Below, piece after piece: positions 26,555-35,738 of a stretch of DNA of 45,582 nucleotides. The notes beneath the pieces are model-generated. The model was not told the origin of the DNA and searched no databases. It worked only from the letters and a program-made list of their open reading frames with translations. The stretch spans positions 1-45,582 of the forward strand of contig CALWMK010000008.1 of assembly GCA_944381825.1 (NCBI GenBank), read 5' to 3'. This DNA is from an uncultured Clostridia bacterium (GTDB lineage Bacteria > Bacillota > Clostridia > Christensenellales > UBA1242). Both the position numbers and the translations under genes were made by a program. The stretch's first letter is position 1; each line of letters opens with the position of its first letter.

Positions 26555-27451
26555 TTATCTCCCTTCCAATTTTTCGTTACAAATCGCACACCGTTCATTT
26601 ACAGCATTATTTTCAAACCCACAAAGCAAGCATCTTATTTTTTTATTTTGTTTTTGTTCTAATGCTAAATTTTGGTTTGTGCAACTATTTATAGAATATT
26701 CTTTTTTTATATTAGTGTCAATCTTTTGTTGATTTTGTTTGACATCAATTTTTTTTAAATAGTTTTTTAAATTTTTTTTCATGCCCATCTTTTCAATTAA
26801 AAATCCTTGAATTTCAATTCCAAAAGCAACCATTCTTTCGCAAAGTTTTTCGTAAACCAAATCGGTCAAGACATCCAAATTTGAAACCTGCTCTATTTTA
26901 TAATTATTTTTTTCTATTTCGTCTACAACAAATTCACTCAAAAAGCTTTCTAATATACTCTCCGCCTCATCATTTTTTAAATAATCATAAATTTTTAAAA
27001 GACTATTCACAAAACGAAATGAATCAGCCACTTTAAAAGCAAAACCTCCCTCTAGCCAAATTGAATAATTCCCCAAACATTTGTCAGTTAGGGCTATCTT
27101 GCGGTAGCTTTCCCATTTACTATATTTAAATAATTTCAGATTTACAAAATATGCATTTGCTTCAAAAGTTTTTGGCAATTTACCATCGCTGTCAGCCTTA
27201 TCTAGTCCAAATTTTTTTACCGATTTAGGCAGTGTTGATAAGGACAATTCATGTTCACCACTTTTTAAAATGTCAAAAACCTTTCCCTTTTTAGCAATAA
27301 CAAAATCAAAATTATTTGGAACAATAACTTTGCGGTTTAATCTTATTTGTCCCTTTCTAAGTTTATATACATAAATTAAATGTGAAGAAATATCACAATC
27401 TAAAATGATATCTTTTTTAAAAATATTTTTAAATCTAGAAAATATCCCCAT
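26555..27451 (-). CDS. SPFH-domain protein with C-terminal zinc ribbon
   Basis: A 298-residue protein of the SPFH/Band-7 type resembling YdjI-like proteins. It begins MGIFSRFKNIFKKDIILDCD, then a beta-rich part with KRYSxW-type sequence (LFKYSKWESYRKIALTD), and a helical region of about 100 residues ending in FGIEIQGFLIEKMGM. After a Lys/Gln/Asn linker, the C-terminus has CLLCGFENNAVNERCAICNE, a four-Cys zinc ribbon. No membrane helix is evident. Such proteins are thought to scaffold membrane-associated assemblies; a precise role is unknown. First gene of the pair with the DUF1858 protein. Confidence 0.8.
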   Translation of the reverse strand: MGIFSRFKNIFKKDIILDCDISSHLIYVYKLRKGQIRLNRKVIVPNNFDFVIAKKGKVFDILKSGEHELSLSTLPKSVKKFGLDKADSDGKLPKTFEANAYFVNLKLFKYSKWESYRKIALTDKCLGNYSIWLEGGFAFKVADSFRFVNSLLKIYDYLKNDEAESILESFLSEFVVDEIEKNNYKIEQVSNLDVLTDLVYEKLCERMVAFGIEIQGFLIEKMGMKKNLKNYLKKIDVKQNQQKIDTNIKKEYSINSCTNQNLALEQKQNKKIRCLLCGFENNAVNERCAICNEKLEGR

Positions 27452-27549
27452 GTAAGTATTATATCACATATCCTGTCATATTTTGTCAAAAAAACAAAAA
27501 TCGCTCATAAAAATTAGCAAACTTAATAATTTAAAGTGTGGAGGAAAAC

Positions 27550-28263
27550 ATGAAAGTTTCAGAAATTATCTCTAAAGAAATCATATCTATTTATGAATGT
27601 GAAAGTGTGGGAACGGTAAAAGATGTTTGTTTAAATAAATCACTTAAAAAGGTCAATGGTTTTGTTTTTTTTAATGACGACAGTGATGTAGACTGCTACA
27701 TTTCTTCAAATAAAATTTATAAATTGTATGATGAAGGAATATTAATAAAAAACACCAGCAAAATAGAATATTTTTATGAAGAGAGCAATAATCCCATTAA
27801 CAAAAAGGTTTTTTCAATTGCAGGAAAAGATTGCGGAAAAATTATTGATATAATAATAAATCAAGATAGCAATGTTGAATTTCTGCTTACAAGTAAAGGA
27901 GAACAAATCAATCCAGATAATATTTTAACGAATGGAATTAATATTATTTTAATTAAGGAAAAAAATCAAAAAATATCGATTGCATCATTTAAGCCTAAGG
28001 ACAAAATTGAAACAACTAATGAAAACCTTCAGGTTAAAATAGTAAAAATGCCAATTATTGAAACAGAAGAATCATCCATATCTACTCCACCAAAAATTAC
28101 CGCAAACACCACATCCTTATTGGGAAAACGCGCAAAGAGAACCATAATGGGACTTAACAATGAGGTTATAGTAAAACAAAACCAACTCATTTCACAATAT
28201 ACATTAAATCTTGCAAAAAAACATAATAAAACAAATGAACTCATCTTTAATGTAATGGAATAG
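27550..28263 (+). CDS. PRC-barrel domain protein
   Basis: A 237-residue protein from the ATG at 27550, behind TGGAGG; the in-frame GTG at 27538 is part of the leader. Residues 1-65 (MKVSEIISKEIISIYECESV, GTVKDVCLNKSLKKVNGFVF) and about 80-140 (NKKVFSIAGKDCGKIIDIII) form two PRC-barrel-like repeats, a fold found in RNA-processing and envelope proteins. The C-terminal half is polar with a basic segment LGKRAKRTIMG. It diverges from the SPFH gene and precedes the DUF975 gene by about 140 bases. Function not established. Confidence 0.75.
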   Translation: MKVSEIISKEIISIYECESVGTVKDVCLNKSLKKVNGFVFFNDDSDVDCYISSNKIYKLYDEGILIKNTSKIEYFYEESNNPINKKVFSIAGKDCGKIIDIIINQDSNVEFLLTSKGEQINPDNILTNGINIILIKEKNQKISIASFKPKDKIETTNENLQVKIVKMPIIETEESSISTPPKITANTTSLLGKRAKRTIMGLNNEVIVKQNQLISQYTLNLAKKHNKTNELIFNVME

Positions 28264-28404
28264 AAAAAATAACTTACATTGATGCTAAAGAAAAGTTCAA
28301 TCCTTTAAAAAAATTGCAATTATTTATAACTATTGCAATTTTTTTTAATCTAACTTAATAATATTTTTTTGAATATAGAATCAATTTAAGGAAATAATTT
28401 AATC

Positions 28405-29133
28405 ATGAATAAAAATGTATTTTCAACTATAATTGAAACATTCCAAGCCTTTCCAAAATTTTACGATAAAATTATGCCTGTAACATTGTTAGCTTGGACA
28501 ATTTCTCTATCAACAATATTCTTCTTAATTCCCTTTGGTTTTGTTGTTTGTTTTGTAGTTATGAGTGTTCTTTGTGTTGGTCTGCAAAAATATAATATTT
28601 TAGTTTTAGAAAATAAAAAAACCACACCAGAAATAATTTTTTCTAGATTTAATCAAACTATTACAGCTCTATGTTTAAAGTTTATAAAACTTATATTTGT
28701 TTTAGCATGGTCTCTATTATTGATTATTCCAGGAATTATTTGTCTTTTAAACTATGCATTTTCAAGTCATGTTCTTGCCGAAAATCAAAAATTGACACCA
28801 TTTGAAGTTTTAGAAAAAAGCAAACAATTGACTTATGGTTATAGAAACAAATTATTGTTTTTAGCATTGTTTTCACTTCTTTTGATTTTATCTTCGATAT
28901 CATTAGTTTGTTTTTTTGTTTGGATTTTAACATTAATAGTTTCTTTGCCTCTTTGGGCAATAGGAGTTTTAATAGCTGTCTTATCCTTAATCATTATTGC
29001 ATTTTTAATTTTGCCCTTTATGGAAATATCATTGACAAAATGCTATTTAGAAGCTAAAAATAATAATATTAATCAAAAACAGCAAAAAAATAGTATTAAA
29101 GAAAAACAAAAATCTGATATAATCACAGCATGA
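28405..29133 (+). CDS. DUF975-type integral membrane protein
   Basis: A 242-residue protein with about five membrane helices (roughly 27-50, 52-68, 90-118, 148-175, 180-210). The LLIIPGIICLLNYAFSSHVL and FEVLEKSKQLTYGYRNKLLF blocks (helix, Pro-Gly, then a charged S/K-rich loop) match the DUF975 pattern. The C-terminus is a Lys/Gln/Asn tail. Followed 8 bases later by the next gene, so likely cotranscribed. Family function is unknown. Confidence 0.8.
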   Translation: MNKNVFSTIIETFQAFPKFYDKIMPVTLLAWTISLSTIFFLIPFGFVVCFVVMSVLCVGLQKYNILVLENKKTTPEIIFSRFNQTITALCLKFIKLIFVLAWSLLLIIPGIICLLNYAFSSHVLAENQKLTPFEVLEKSKQLTYGYRNKLLFLALFSLLLILSSISLVCFFVWILTLIVSLPLWAIGVLIAVLSLIIIAFLILPFMEISLTKCYLEAKNNNINQKQQKNSIKEKQKSDIITA

Positions 29134-29141
29134 GGTGAAAT

Positions 29142-29741
29142 ATGTCAGAAAACATTTCTATCATGAAATCAAATGAAGCAAAACAAAAATTTATGGAACT
29201 TCGTCAAAAAGTTGACGAACTTGTTGAAAAAACTAGTTTAAATGTGCTTGACGAAGTTTTTGCGGAAGAATTTAGTAGAATTTACACCGAAGCAACTTTG
29301 GGAAATATTGTTTGTCAAGATTATTTGGGCTATATATTTAAACGCGGCAAAAAAGGACTTGTCCCAGAAAATATTGATCTTTCAATGCAATGGCAAATTT
29401 TGGCAGCATCAAATGGAAATGACTTTTCCATAGATAGACTAGCTATTTTTTTAAACAGTGCATATGATGAAATTGTAGACCTCCCCGATTTTGGAGATAT
29501 TAAATTTTATAATGACATAAACGAAAACAACTATACATACATCATAGGTCGTTTAATATGTGATGCAATTGTAGATATTTTGCAAATCAATGCTTTAAAT
29601 ATTATTAAAGAAATTCCAGACACCCTTTTGTTCAATCAAAAATCCATGCGCGTTTATGAGAATGCAAGACAACAAGCGGTTCCGATAGTTATTAAATTTT
29701 TGCGTTCTAGCTACACCACACAAGAAAATAAAGAAAAATAA
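29142..29741 (+). CDS. Unknown protein, weakly Sel1-like
   Basis: A 199-residue soluble protein with TGAGGTG before its ATG. The N-terminus is helical and charged. Residues about 50-95 (ATLGNIVCQDYLGYIFKRGK, then MQWQILAASNGNDFSIDRLA) resemble a Sel1/TPR-type helical pair, but no clear tandem repeats are seen. No membrane helix or signal peptide. It is paired with the upstream DUF975 gene and closed by the terminator at 29762-29790. Function unknown. Confidence 0.65.
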   Translation: MSENISIMKSNEAKQKFMELRQKVDELVEKTSLNVLDEVFAEEFSRIYTEATLGNIVCQDYLGYIFKRGKKGLVPENIDLSMQWQILAASNGNDFSIDRLAIFLNSAYDEIVDLPDFGDIKFYNDINENNYTYIIGRLICDAIVDILQINALNIIKEIPDTLLFNQKSMRVYENARQQAVPIVIKFLRSSYTTQENKEK

Positions 29742-29761
29742 CTCTAACAAATAAATGTAAA

Positions 29762-29790
29762 AAAAATAAAAGCATCTGCTTTTATTTTTT
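29762..29790. terminator. Bidirectional terminator
   Basis: AAAATAAAAGCA and TGCTTTTATTTT form a 12-pair stem with a TC loop, bounded by A/T runs. It separates the convergent unknown gene (plus) and rnr (minus, stop at 29789). Confidence 0.85.
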
Positions 29791-32095
29791 AATATTCAAA
29801 TGTTGAATTTTTGTGTTTTACATTTCTATGATATTTTTTCTTATTCAAAACGCAACTTTTCTTTTCTATACAATTATTATTATTTTTATCATACTCAATT
29901 TCGCTAAAACCATGCCTCATATTTTTTAATTTGTTATATTTTTTTAAATTAACAAATTTGTGAATACTTTGATTTTCTATAATATTTTTGTTTAATGTTT
30001 TTTCCTTTTGTAAGTCTGTAGAGGTTATAATTGTTCTTGAGTTTCTATCGGTTGAAATAATTTTAACTTTAACACTATCACCCACTTTATATTCTTTTCC
30101 AGACAATAAATTTTTTAAAATAACTTTAGATTCATTTGTTTTAAAACCCAGTGAATTATTTGAAAGTTCAGAGTAAGGCAGTTTAAATTCAACAAGTCCA
30201 TATTTTAATTTCATAAAGTTATTATCAAAACAAACAATCTTACATTCAAAAACTTCATTTATATGATTTTCTGCCCAAATTGTCATAAGCAAGTTATCAC
30301 TCATCCTTTCAGCAGAGTCAGCTTTTCCCTCTCTATCAGTTAAATGTGAACCAATTTTATAAAGCTCTTCCAAAGACAAAGAGGTCTTTTTTGTTGCAAT
30401 TATCTCATGAATTTGTCTATGAACAAGAGTGTCGGGATATCTTCTAATAGGAGAGGTGAAATGAATATAGTTTTTTGAACCCAAGCCATAATGTCCAATA
30501 TTATCTGGATGATATTTTGCTTTAGACATGCAACGCAAAATTGTGTCATTTATAAACTGTTCAGACGGATGCCCCTTTATTTGCCTTAATAAATTTTGAA
30601 TGCCTTCAGAAGAAACATCTCCATCAAAATCAAGTCCCAAAAGATCAAAAATTGGCGAATATTTTTCAATTTTTTCCTCATTTGGCTTATCATGAATTCT
30701 AAATAATGTAGGAAAATTATTTTTAATAAAGAATAAACCTACTGCTTCATTTGCTAAAATCATAAGAGATTCAATGACTTTTTTTGACTGCAAGTTATTT
30801 TTATCAAGAACCTCTTTAACATTTGTTTTAGTTTTATCAAACTTGAATGTTGGTTCATTGCTTACGAAATTCAGCCCCCCTCTTCCCCTTCTATTTTTAG
30901 ATAAAATTTCGTTAATTTGATAAAGAATATCAATATTATTTACAATATCAGAAAACTCTTTTCTTGCATTATTTTTATTTAAATAAATATCTTCAACAAC
31001 TTCGTAAGATAAACAATGTTTAATTTTAATAACAGATTCAATAATATCGTATTTTTTTATGTTTCCATTTAAATCTACATCAACTACAGCTGTCAAAGCC
31101 AATTTGTCGACACCTTCATTTAAAGAGCAAATATCATTTGATAATTTTTCAGGAAGCATTGGATAAACACCATCACCCAAATAACAACTTGTTCCACGAT
31201 TATAAGCTTCTTGGTCAACCAAGCTACCTTTTTTAACATAATGTGAAACATCTGCAATTGCAACAAATGCCCTAAAGCCATTTTCTATTTTTTCAACATA
31301 AACCGCATCATCTTTATCTTTACAATCATATGGATCAATAGTGACAAATGGCAAATGTCTTAAATCAACTCTTTTAGATAGTTCGCTGTTTGAAATATTT
31401 TTTGAAATTTTAGCCACTTCCATTTCAATTTCATTAGAAAAATCTTTAACGAAACCAAACTCAAAGGCAATAGCTTGGTTTTCTACTATTGGGTCACCTG
31501 CTTTACCAAAGATTTTAGAAACATGTCCAAAACAATAATTGCCTAAATTTGAATTATCAAAATAATCTATTGTATAAGCCACTTTTTTTCCCAACGCGAG
31601 TTTTGCTTGCTCATCTTGCCTTAAAATAAGCTTCTGTGAAATATTTAAATTGTCTGGAATAAATACATAGTCGTTTTTACTTTTTGCAACCTGGCCCATA
31701 ACAATTTTGGCTTTTCTTTCTATAACCTTAAGAATAAAGCATTCCTTTTTACCTTTAGAATTATTTAAAAACGCAACTTCAACAACATCTTCATGCATAG
31801 CATTATTTTTATTTGAAACATAATAATCTTGAGATTCACCATCAACATTTACATAACCAAAACTTTTAGTGGTGTCTTTAAAAATTCCTTTTTTTGTTGG
31901 AACGAGGTTTTTAATTAATTTATCTTTATTTGAAAAATAAATTCTTTTTTCAAGTAACAATTGTTTTAAAGCATCGGCAACTGCTTTCTCACTTATATGG
32001 AACATATTAGAAATTCTTATCACGGCAGTTTTTACATCATTATCAAACAATGAATTTGTAAGCAATTTTAAATATACTTTTTCCTTAAGTTCCAT
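29789..32095 (-). CDS. rnr: Ribonuclease R
   Basis: Processive 3'-5' exoribonuclease that degrades structured RNA and takes part in rRNA quality control. The 768-residue protein has an N-terminal winged-helix region, cold-shock domains (about 60-190), and the RNB catalytic domain starting near 240 with VDLRHLPFVTIDPYDCKDKD; the metal-binding Asp residues D254, D260, D262 and D263 are kept. Other marks: YVKKGSLVDQEAYNRGTSCY, HYGLGSKNYIHFTSPIRRYP. A C-terminal S1 domain (about 625-705) is followed by a basic Lys/Asn tail. smpB and ssrA, often nearby, are not in this window. Confidence 0.96.
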   Translation of the reverse strand: MELKEKVYLKLLTNSLFDNDVKTAVIRISNMFHISEKAVADALKQLLLEKRIYFSNKDKLIKNLVPTKKGIFKDTTKSFGYVNVDGESQDYYVSNKNNAMHEDVVEVAFLNNSKGKKECFILKVIERKAKIVMGQVAKSKNDYVFIPDNLNISQKLILRQDEQAKLALGKKVAYTIDYFDNSNLGNYCFGHVSKIFGKAGDPIVENQAIAFEFGFVKDFSNEIEMEVAKISKNISNSELSKRVDLRHLPFVTIDPYDCKDKDDAVYVEKIENGFRAFVAIADVSHYVKKGSLVDQEAYNRGTSCYLGDGVYPMLPEKLSNDICSLNEGVDKLALTAVVDVDLNGNIKKYDIIESVIKIKHCLSYEVVEDIYLNKNNARKEFSDIVNNIDILYQINEILSKNRRGRGGLNFVSNEPTFKFDKTKTNVKEVLDKNNLQSKKVIESLMILANEAVGLFFIKNNFPTLFRIHDKPNEEKIEKYSPIFDLLGLDFDGDVSSEGIQNLLRQIKGHPSEQFINDTILRCMSKAKYHPDNIGHYGLGSKNYIHFTSPIRRYPDTLVHRQIHEIIATKKTSLSLEELYKIGSHLTDREGKADSAERMSDNLLMTIWAENHINEVFECKIVCFDNNFMKLKYGLVEFKLPYSELSNNSLGFKTNESKVILKNLLSGKEYKVGDSVKVKIISTDRNSRTIITSTDLQKEKTLNKNIIENQSIHKFVNLKKYNKLKNMRHGFSEIEYDKNNNNCIEKKSCVLNKKKYHRNVKHKNSTFEY

Positions 32096-32311
32096 ATCTA
32101 CCTCAATTTAATTTGCAAAGAATTCTTTTATATTATTACAATCAGTCTAACATAAATTAAATGACTTTTCAATAGGCAATTTTTCGATTTTACTTTTGCA
32201 AAGCAATTAGCATAACATTATAAAAGATTATATATATTCTTAGTTTTACACTCTAAAAAAACATTTTATTCAATAATTATAAATTAAAAATATATTTAAA
32301 ATTAACACAAC

Positions 32312-32337
32312 CAAAAAAAGAACCTTTAAAAGGTCCT
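32312..32337 (-). terminator. Terminator of the surface-protein gene
   Basis: On the minus strand GGACCTTT and AAAGGTTC (32336-32320) form an 8-pair stem with a tight loop, followed by seven T residues. It lies 20 bases after the stop at 32357. The rest of 32096-32356 is AT-rich without a gene and should hold the rnr promoter, not located with confidence. Confidence 0.75.
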
Positions 32338-32356
32338 TTTAAATTATTGCTTTATT

Positions 32357-35300
32357 TTAGCCTTTATATTTATCAGATTTCTTTTTAGAAACAATAAAGT
32401 AAACAATTACACCAGCTAGTAAAAGTACTGAAATTACAACAAGAACTGTTCCAATCACTTCATTTTTATCAACTCCAGAATTTGAATCAGCATTAACTGT
32501 AAATGTTCTTGTAACGGCCTCAGATTCATTTCCAGCAGCATCTTTAACAGTTATTGTCAATTTATAAGTGCCAGATTTAGCAATTTTATATTCATAATTA
32601 GTTTTGCTATCTCCATGAATATTTGCTATTTCATCATTATCCCTTGTAAGTTTAATAACAAGGTTATCTTTAGAAATATTTGTATCAACCAAATCAGTAA
32701 TTTTAATTAGTGAAAGGTCAATTGATAAAGTGTCGCCAATATTTACATTTGAAGGAACAAGTTTTTTATTTTCTTCATCAATTTCAATTACTGGAGGTTC
32801 CGTATCACCAACTTTAATTGTTTTTGTTACAGTAGTAGTATTATTATAAATATCTTTAACTGTGAATGTCAAAGTGTAAACTTCATTATAATTTAAAGTT
32901 ACAACTCTGTTTGTTGTTGTGTCACCATAATAAATGGTTTTGCTACCATATGATTTACTTGAAAGCACAACTTTTGAATTTTCTTCATCAATTCCACTTA
33001 AATCAAAAGCTGAAAATTGAGGAATTGTAAGTTCATATCCTAAAGCAACAACTGGTTCGACATAAATTTCACCAAGTGTTGGAGCTGTTGTATCAGTCAC
33101 TTCAATTGTAAAAGTTTTTTCTGGATTAGTAATTTCATCATTATTTTTAACTGTTGCATAGTATTGAATTTTATAAACACCCTTTTTGGCAGGAGTAAAT
33201 TCAAATTTATTTAACACTGTATCTTCTGAAGTAGGTCCGCTTATTTGTCTTACAACATAAGATTTAGTTGCGCCCTCTGGAGCTATAATTTCTGCAGTTG
33301 GCATTTTAATAGTTTCACCAAGCTCCATTTTTCCACCATTCAAAGATGTTGGCAATGAAGCAAAACCAATTTCAACTTCTTCAGAATAAGCAGCAACAGT
33401 AAAGTCATAGAAATATATTGTGTAATTATTTTTTAAATCTTTTGAAACATAAGAAACTGTGTATTTTCCAGAATAGGAAGCTAAAACTTTAACACTTTTT
33501 AAAACTATTTCATCATTATCAGTTCCATATGTTATGTCATATTCTGGATCATAAGTTTCTAAAACTGTACCATTTTCGTTTTTAACATAAACACCAACTT
33601 TAACATAATCTGCATAGTCGTCAACATAACTAACTTGATTTAAAGTAATTTCATTACCTTGTTTATAAACATTTCCAGTTGCTTCTACCAAACCTTTTAT
33701 TGAAGTTGGTAAAACATCGTTAGTGTCAATGATATCTATTGTTGCTGTTATTTCATTTGTGTTTCCAGCATTATCAATTGCTTTGGCTCTAAGTCTTAAT
33801 TCATTAGCTTCAATAATTTCAAGTTTATATTCACCATTTTCTGGGGTCAAAGTTTTCCAATCAGACTCTTGTGGTTCATCACTTGTAACAAAAACATAAT
33901 CAACAATAAGTTTTAATCTTGTATCAACATTATCAGTGGCTGAAGGAGAAAGGAAGGTTAAAAGGTCCCCGACTCTTGTTTGTGATGGAAGAGCTTCACT
34001 TTCGCTCCATTTCACTTCTGGTTTTTCATCATCAACAAATCCAGTTTCAAGAGTAATTTTATATGTTGGAGATTCAGATACATTTCCCGCCTTGTCTTTT
34101 GCAATATAAACCACATTGTAAACACCATTAGTTAATGATGCCCCTTCGTTTAAATTTGCTTCAACTTGGGTGTTTGAATCAATTGTAAAGGCCGTGCCAT
34201 CATAATTAAATACAAGTTCCTTATTTGGGTTTTCGCTTGATTCAAAAATAACATCACCATTTGATTTTACAATTTTTCTAGTAAGAGTGAGTTCGGAAAG
34301 TTCTTTTGAAACATTATCATCTGCCCAAATGGCTGGCAAAACAAGATTTTTTGTGTCATGTTTTTCAGCAAGCTGATAAAGTTTGTCATCATCTTCTTGT
34401 GGCTCATCGGTATAAGCGCTTACAAATCTTACTTGTGGAGCTTTAGAATCTTTCACACCCTTTATTTCAAATCTTGAACTTTCAGCGCTATTTCCAAAAA
34501 AGTTTTTAACATTATAAATTATTATATAATCACCATCTTTGTCAGGTGTAAATTTATTTCCATCTATAACTGTAGAAGTTACATCTTCCTCTTTTATAAC
34601 TTCTCCTGTTGTTGTGTTATAAGAAATTCTTTTTGCTTGAATTGTATAATGAACACCAACTGCATCGGAAGTTGTCATATTTTTTCCTGTCACAGAAGGA
34701 AGAGTTGTTTCAACACCAGTAACAGCTGTTGTTGGAATTGAACTATTATAAGAATAAGAAAGCTTGTAATCATTATTATAAGTTTTGTTTGCTGTGAATT
34801 CAGTCACATAAGATGCTAAAATCCTATTATCAGCAGATTTATAAAGATAAGAAATAGTATAAACACCAACAGTATTTGCAGTAAACTCATAAAAACCTTG
34901 TGAATTTTTTATAAGTTGTTCATTATTTAGTTTGTCACCACTTGGTGTCAAAACTTCAACAATTATTTGAGGATTTGGAATTTCTTTACCATCTTCATCT
35001 TTGATAATTGGGTTTGGCAAAGTAATTTTTCCTTTATATTTTTCAATATTTATATAACTTGGAATAATTTGTTCACTATTATCATCGAACTCAAAAACAT
35101 ATTTTCCTTCTTTTGCAGCAACACGAAGCTCTTGAGAATAGTCGCCCCAACTATAAATAACCTTATAGTTACCAATATATTTTACCTCAAAAGATTGTTC
35201 AGCGCCTTCTTCAACTAAGGTTACAGATGTGCCAAAAGGATCTTTAACTGCAACAGAAACACCTGATGCATCATGACTTAATGTACCATTATTGTTTGTT

Positions 35301-35491
35301 GTCACTTTGGCTTTTGGAATAACATAGGTTCCGCCAACATTTACCTCATCTACAAAATTTTCAATTGTAAGATATGAAAATGAAGTTGTGTCAGCATATG
35401 CAAAATTTGCAATTTGTGATATCATGGGCATCGACATGCTAGCACAAAGTACAAGTGCAATTGCCAAAAACAATTTTTTAATTTTTTTCAT
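32357..35491 (-). CDS. Large Ig-like-repeat surface protein, membrane anchored
   Basis: A 1044-residue secreted protein. Residues 1-34 are a signal peptide (MKKIKKLFLAIALVLCASMS, cut near AYADT). The rest is a chain of beta-sandwich modules of about 90 residues with bacterial Ig-like marks such as YKITLETG, DTTAPTLGEIYV, DTEPPVIEID, YTLTFTVKD and YKLTITVKDAAGNESEA. The C-terminus has a helix (VIGTVLVVISVLLLAGVIVY) and a basic tail KKKSDKYKG without an LPXTG signal, so it stays in the membrane with the modules outside. A role in adhesion or wall structure is inference. It has its own promoter at 35535-35563. Confidence 0.85.
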   Translation of the reverse strand: MKKIKKLFLAIALVLCASMSMPMISQIANFAYADTTSFSYLTIENFVDEVNVGGTYVIPKAKVTTNNNGTLSHDASGVSVAVKDPFGTSVTLVEEGAEQSFEVKYIGNYKVIYSWGDYSQELRVAAKEGKYVFEFDDNSEQIIPSYINIEKYKGKITLPNPIIKDEDGKEIPNPQIIVEVLTPSGDKLNNEQLIKNSQGFYEFTANTVGVYTISYLYKSADNRILASYVTEFTANKTYNNDYKLSYSYNSSIPTTAVTGVETTLPSVTGKNMTTSDAVGVHYTIQAKRISYNTTTGEVIKEEDVTSTVIDGNKFTPDKDGDYIIIYNVKNFFGNSAESSRFEIKGVKDSKAPQVRFVSAYTDEPQEDDDKLYQLAEKHDTKNLVLPAIWADDNVSKELSELTLTRKIVKSNGDVIFESSENPNKELVFNYDGTAFTIDSNTQVEANLNEGASLTNGVYNVVYIAKDKAGNVSESPTYKITLETGFVDDEKPEVKWSESEALPSQTRVGDLLTFLSPSATDNVDTRLKLIVDYVFVTSDEPQESDWKTLTPENGEYKLEIIEANELRLRAKAIDNAGNTNEITATIDIIDTNDVLPTSIKGLVEATGNVYKQGNEITLNQVSYVDDYADYVKVGVYVKNENGTVLETYDPEYDITYGTDNDEIVLKSVKVLASYSGKYTVSYVSKDLKNNYTIYFYDFTVAAYSEEVEIGFASLPTSLNGGKMELGETIKMPTAEIIAPEGATKSYVVRQISGPTSEDTVLNKFEFTPAKKGVYKIQYYATVKNNDEITNPEKTFTIEVTDTTAPTLGEIYVEPVVALGYELTIPQFSAFDLSGIDEENSKVVLSSKSYGSKTIYYGDTTTNRVVTLNYNEVYTLTFTVKDIYNNTTTVTKTIKVGDTEPPVIEIDEENKKLVPSNVNIGDTLSIDLSLIKITDLVDTNISKDNLVIKLTRDNDEIANIHGDSKTNYEYKIAKSGTYKLTITVKDAAGNESEAVTRTFTVNADSNSGVDKNEVIGTVLVVISVLLLAGVIVYFIVSKKKSDKYKG

Positions 35492-35534
35492 TTCTTTCTA
35501 GCTCCTAAATTATGATAGAATTTTAAACAGGGTA

Positions 35535-35563
35535 AGTTTATCGTATAATAATTTTTTTGTCAA
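35535..35563 (-). promoter_or_regulatory. Promoter of the surface-protein gene
   Basis: On the minus strand TTGACA (35558-35563) and TAAACT (35535-35540) are 17 bases apart. The gene starts about 44 bases downstream of the -10. Confidence 0.55.
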
Positions 35564-35690
35564 CAAATCTTAGTTCATATTCGACTTTTATTTTTATTTT
35601 TTTCAAGAAACTTAAAGTCTTATCAAATTTGTTTGCTTTTATTGATAATTGACTTTCAACTTTAATTTGTGAATTGAGAAAATATTTATG

Positions 35691-35716
35691 TTAAAAAAAA
35701 GTGACAAATTGTCACT
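35691..35716 (-). terminator. Terminator of the VirB4-like gene
   Basis: AGTGACA and TGTCACT pair around a 3-base centre (35700-35716), followed on the minus strand by eight T residues. It lies 22 bases after the stop at 35739 and separates this gene from the surface-protein gene. Confidence 0.85.
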
Positions 35717-35738
35717 ATTTTTGTCGCTTTTTTTAATT

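Noticed and set aside
32357-32480. Sortase LPXTG anchor at the end of the surface protein
   Set aside because: No LPXTG-like motif precedes the C-terminal helix; the protein seems to be held by the membrane helix alone.
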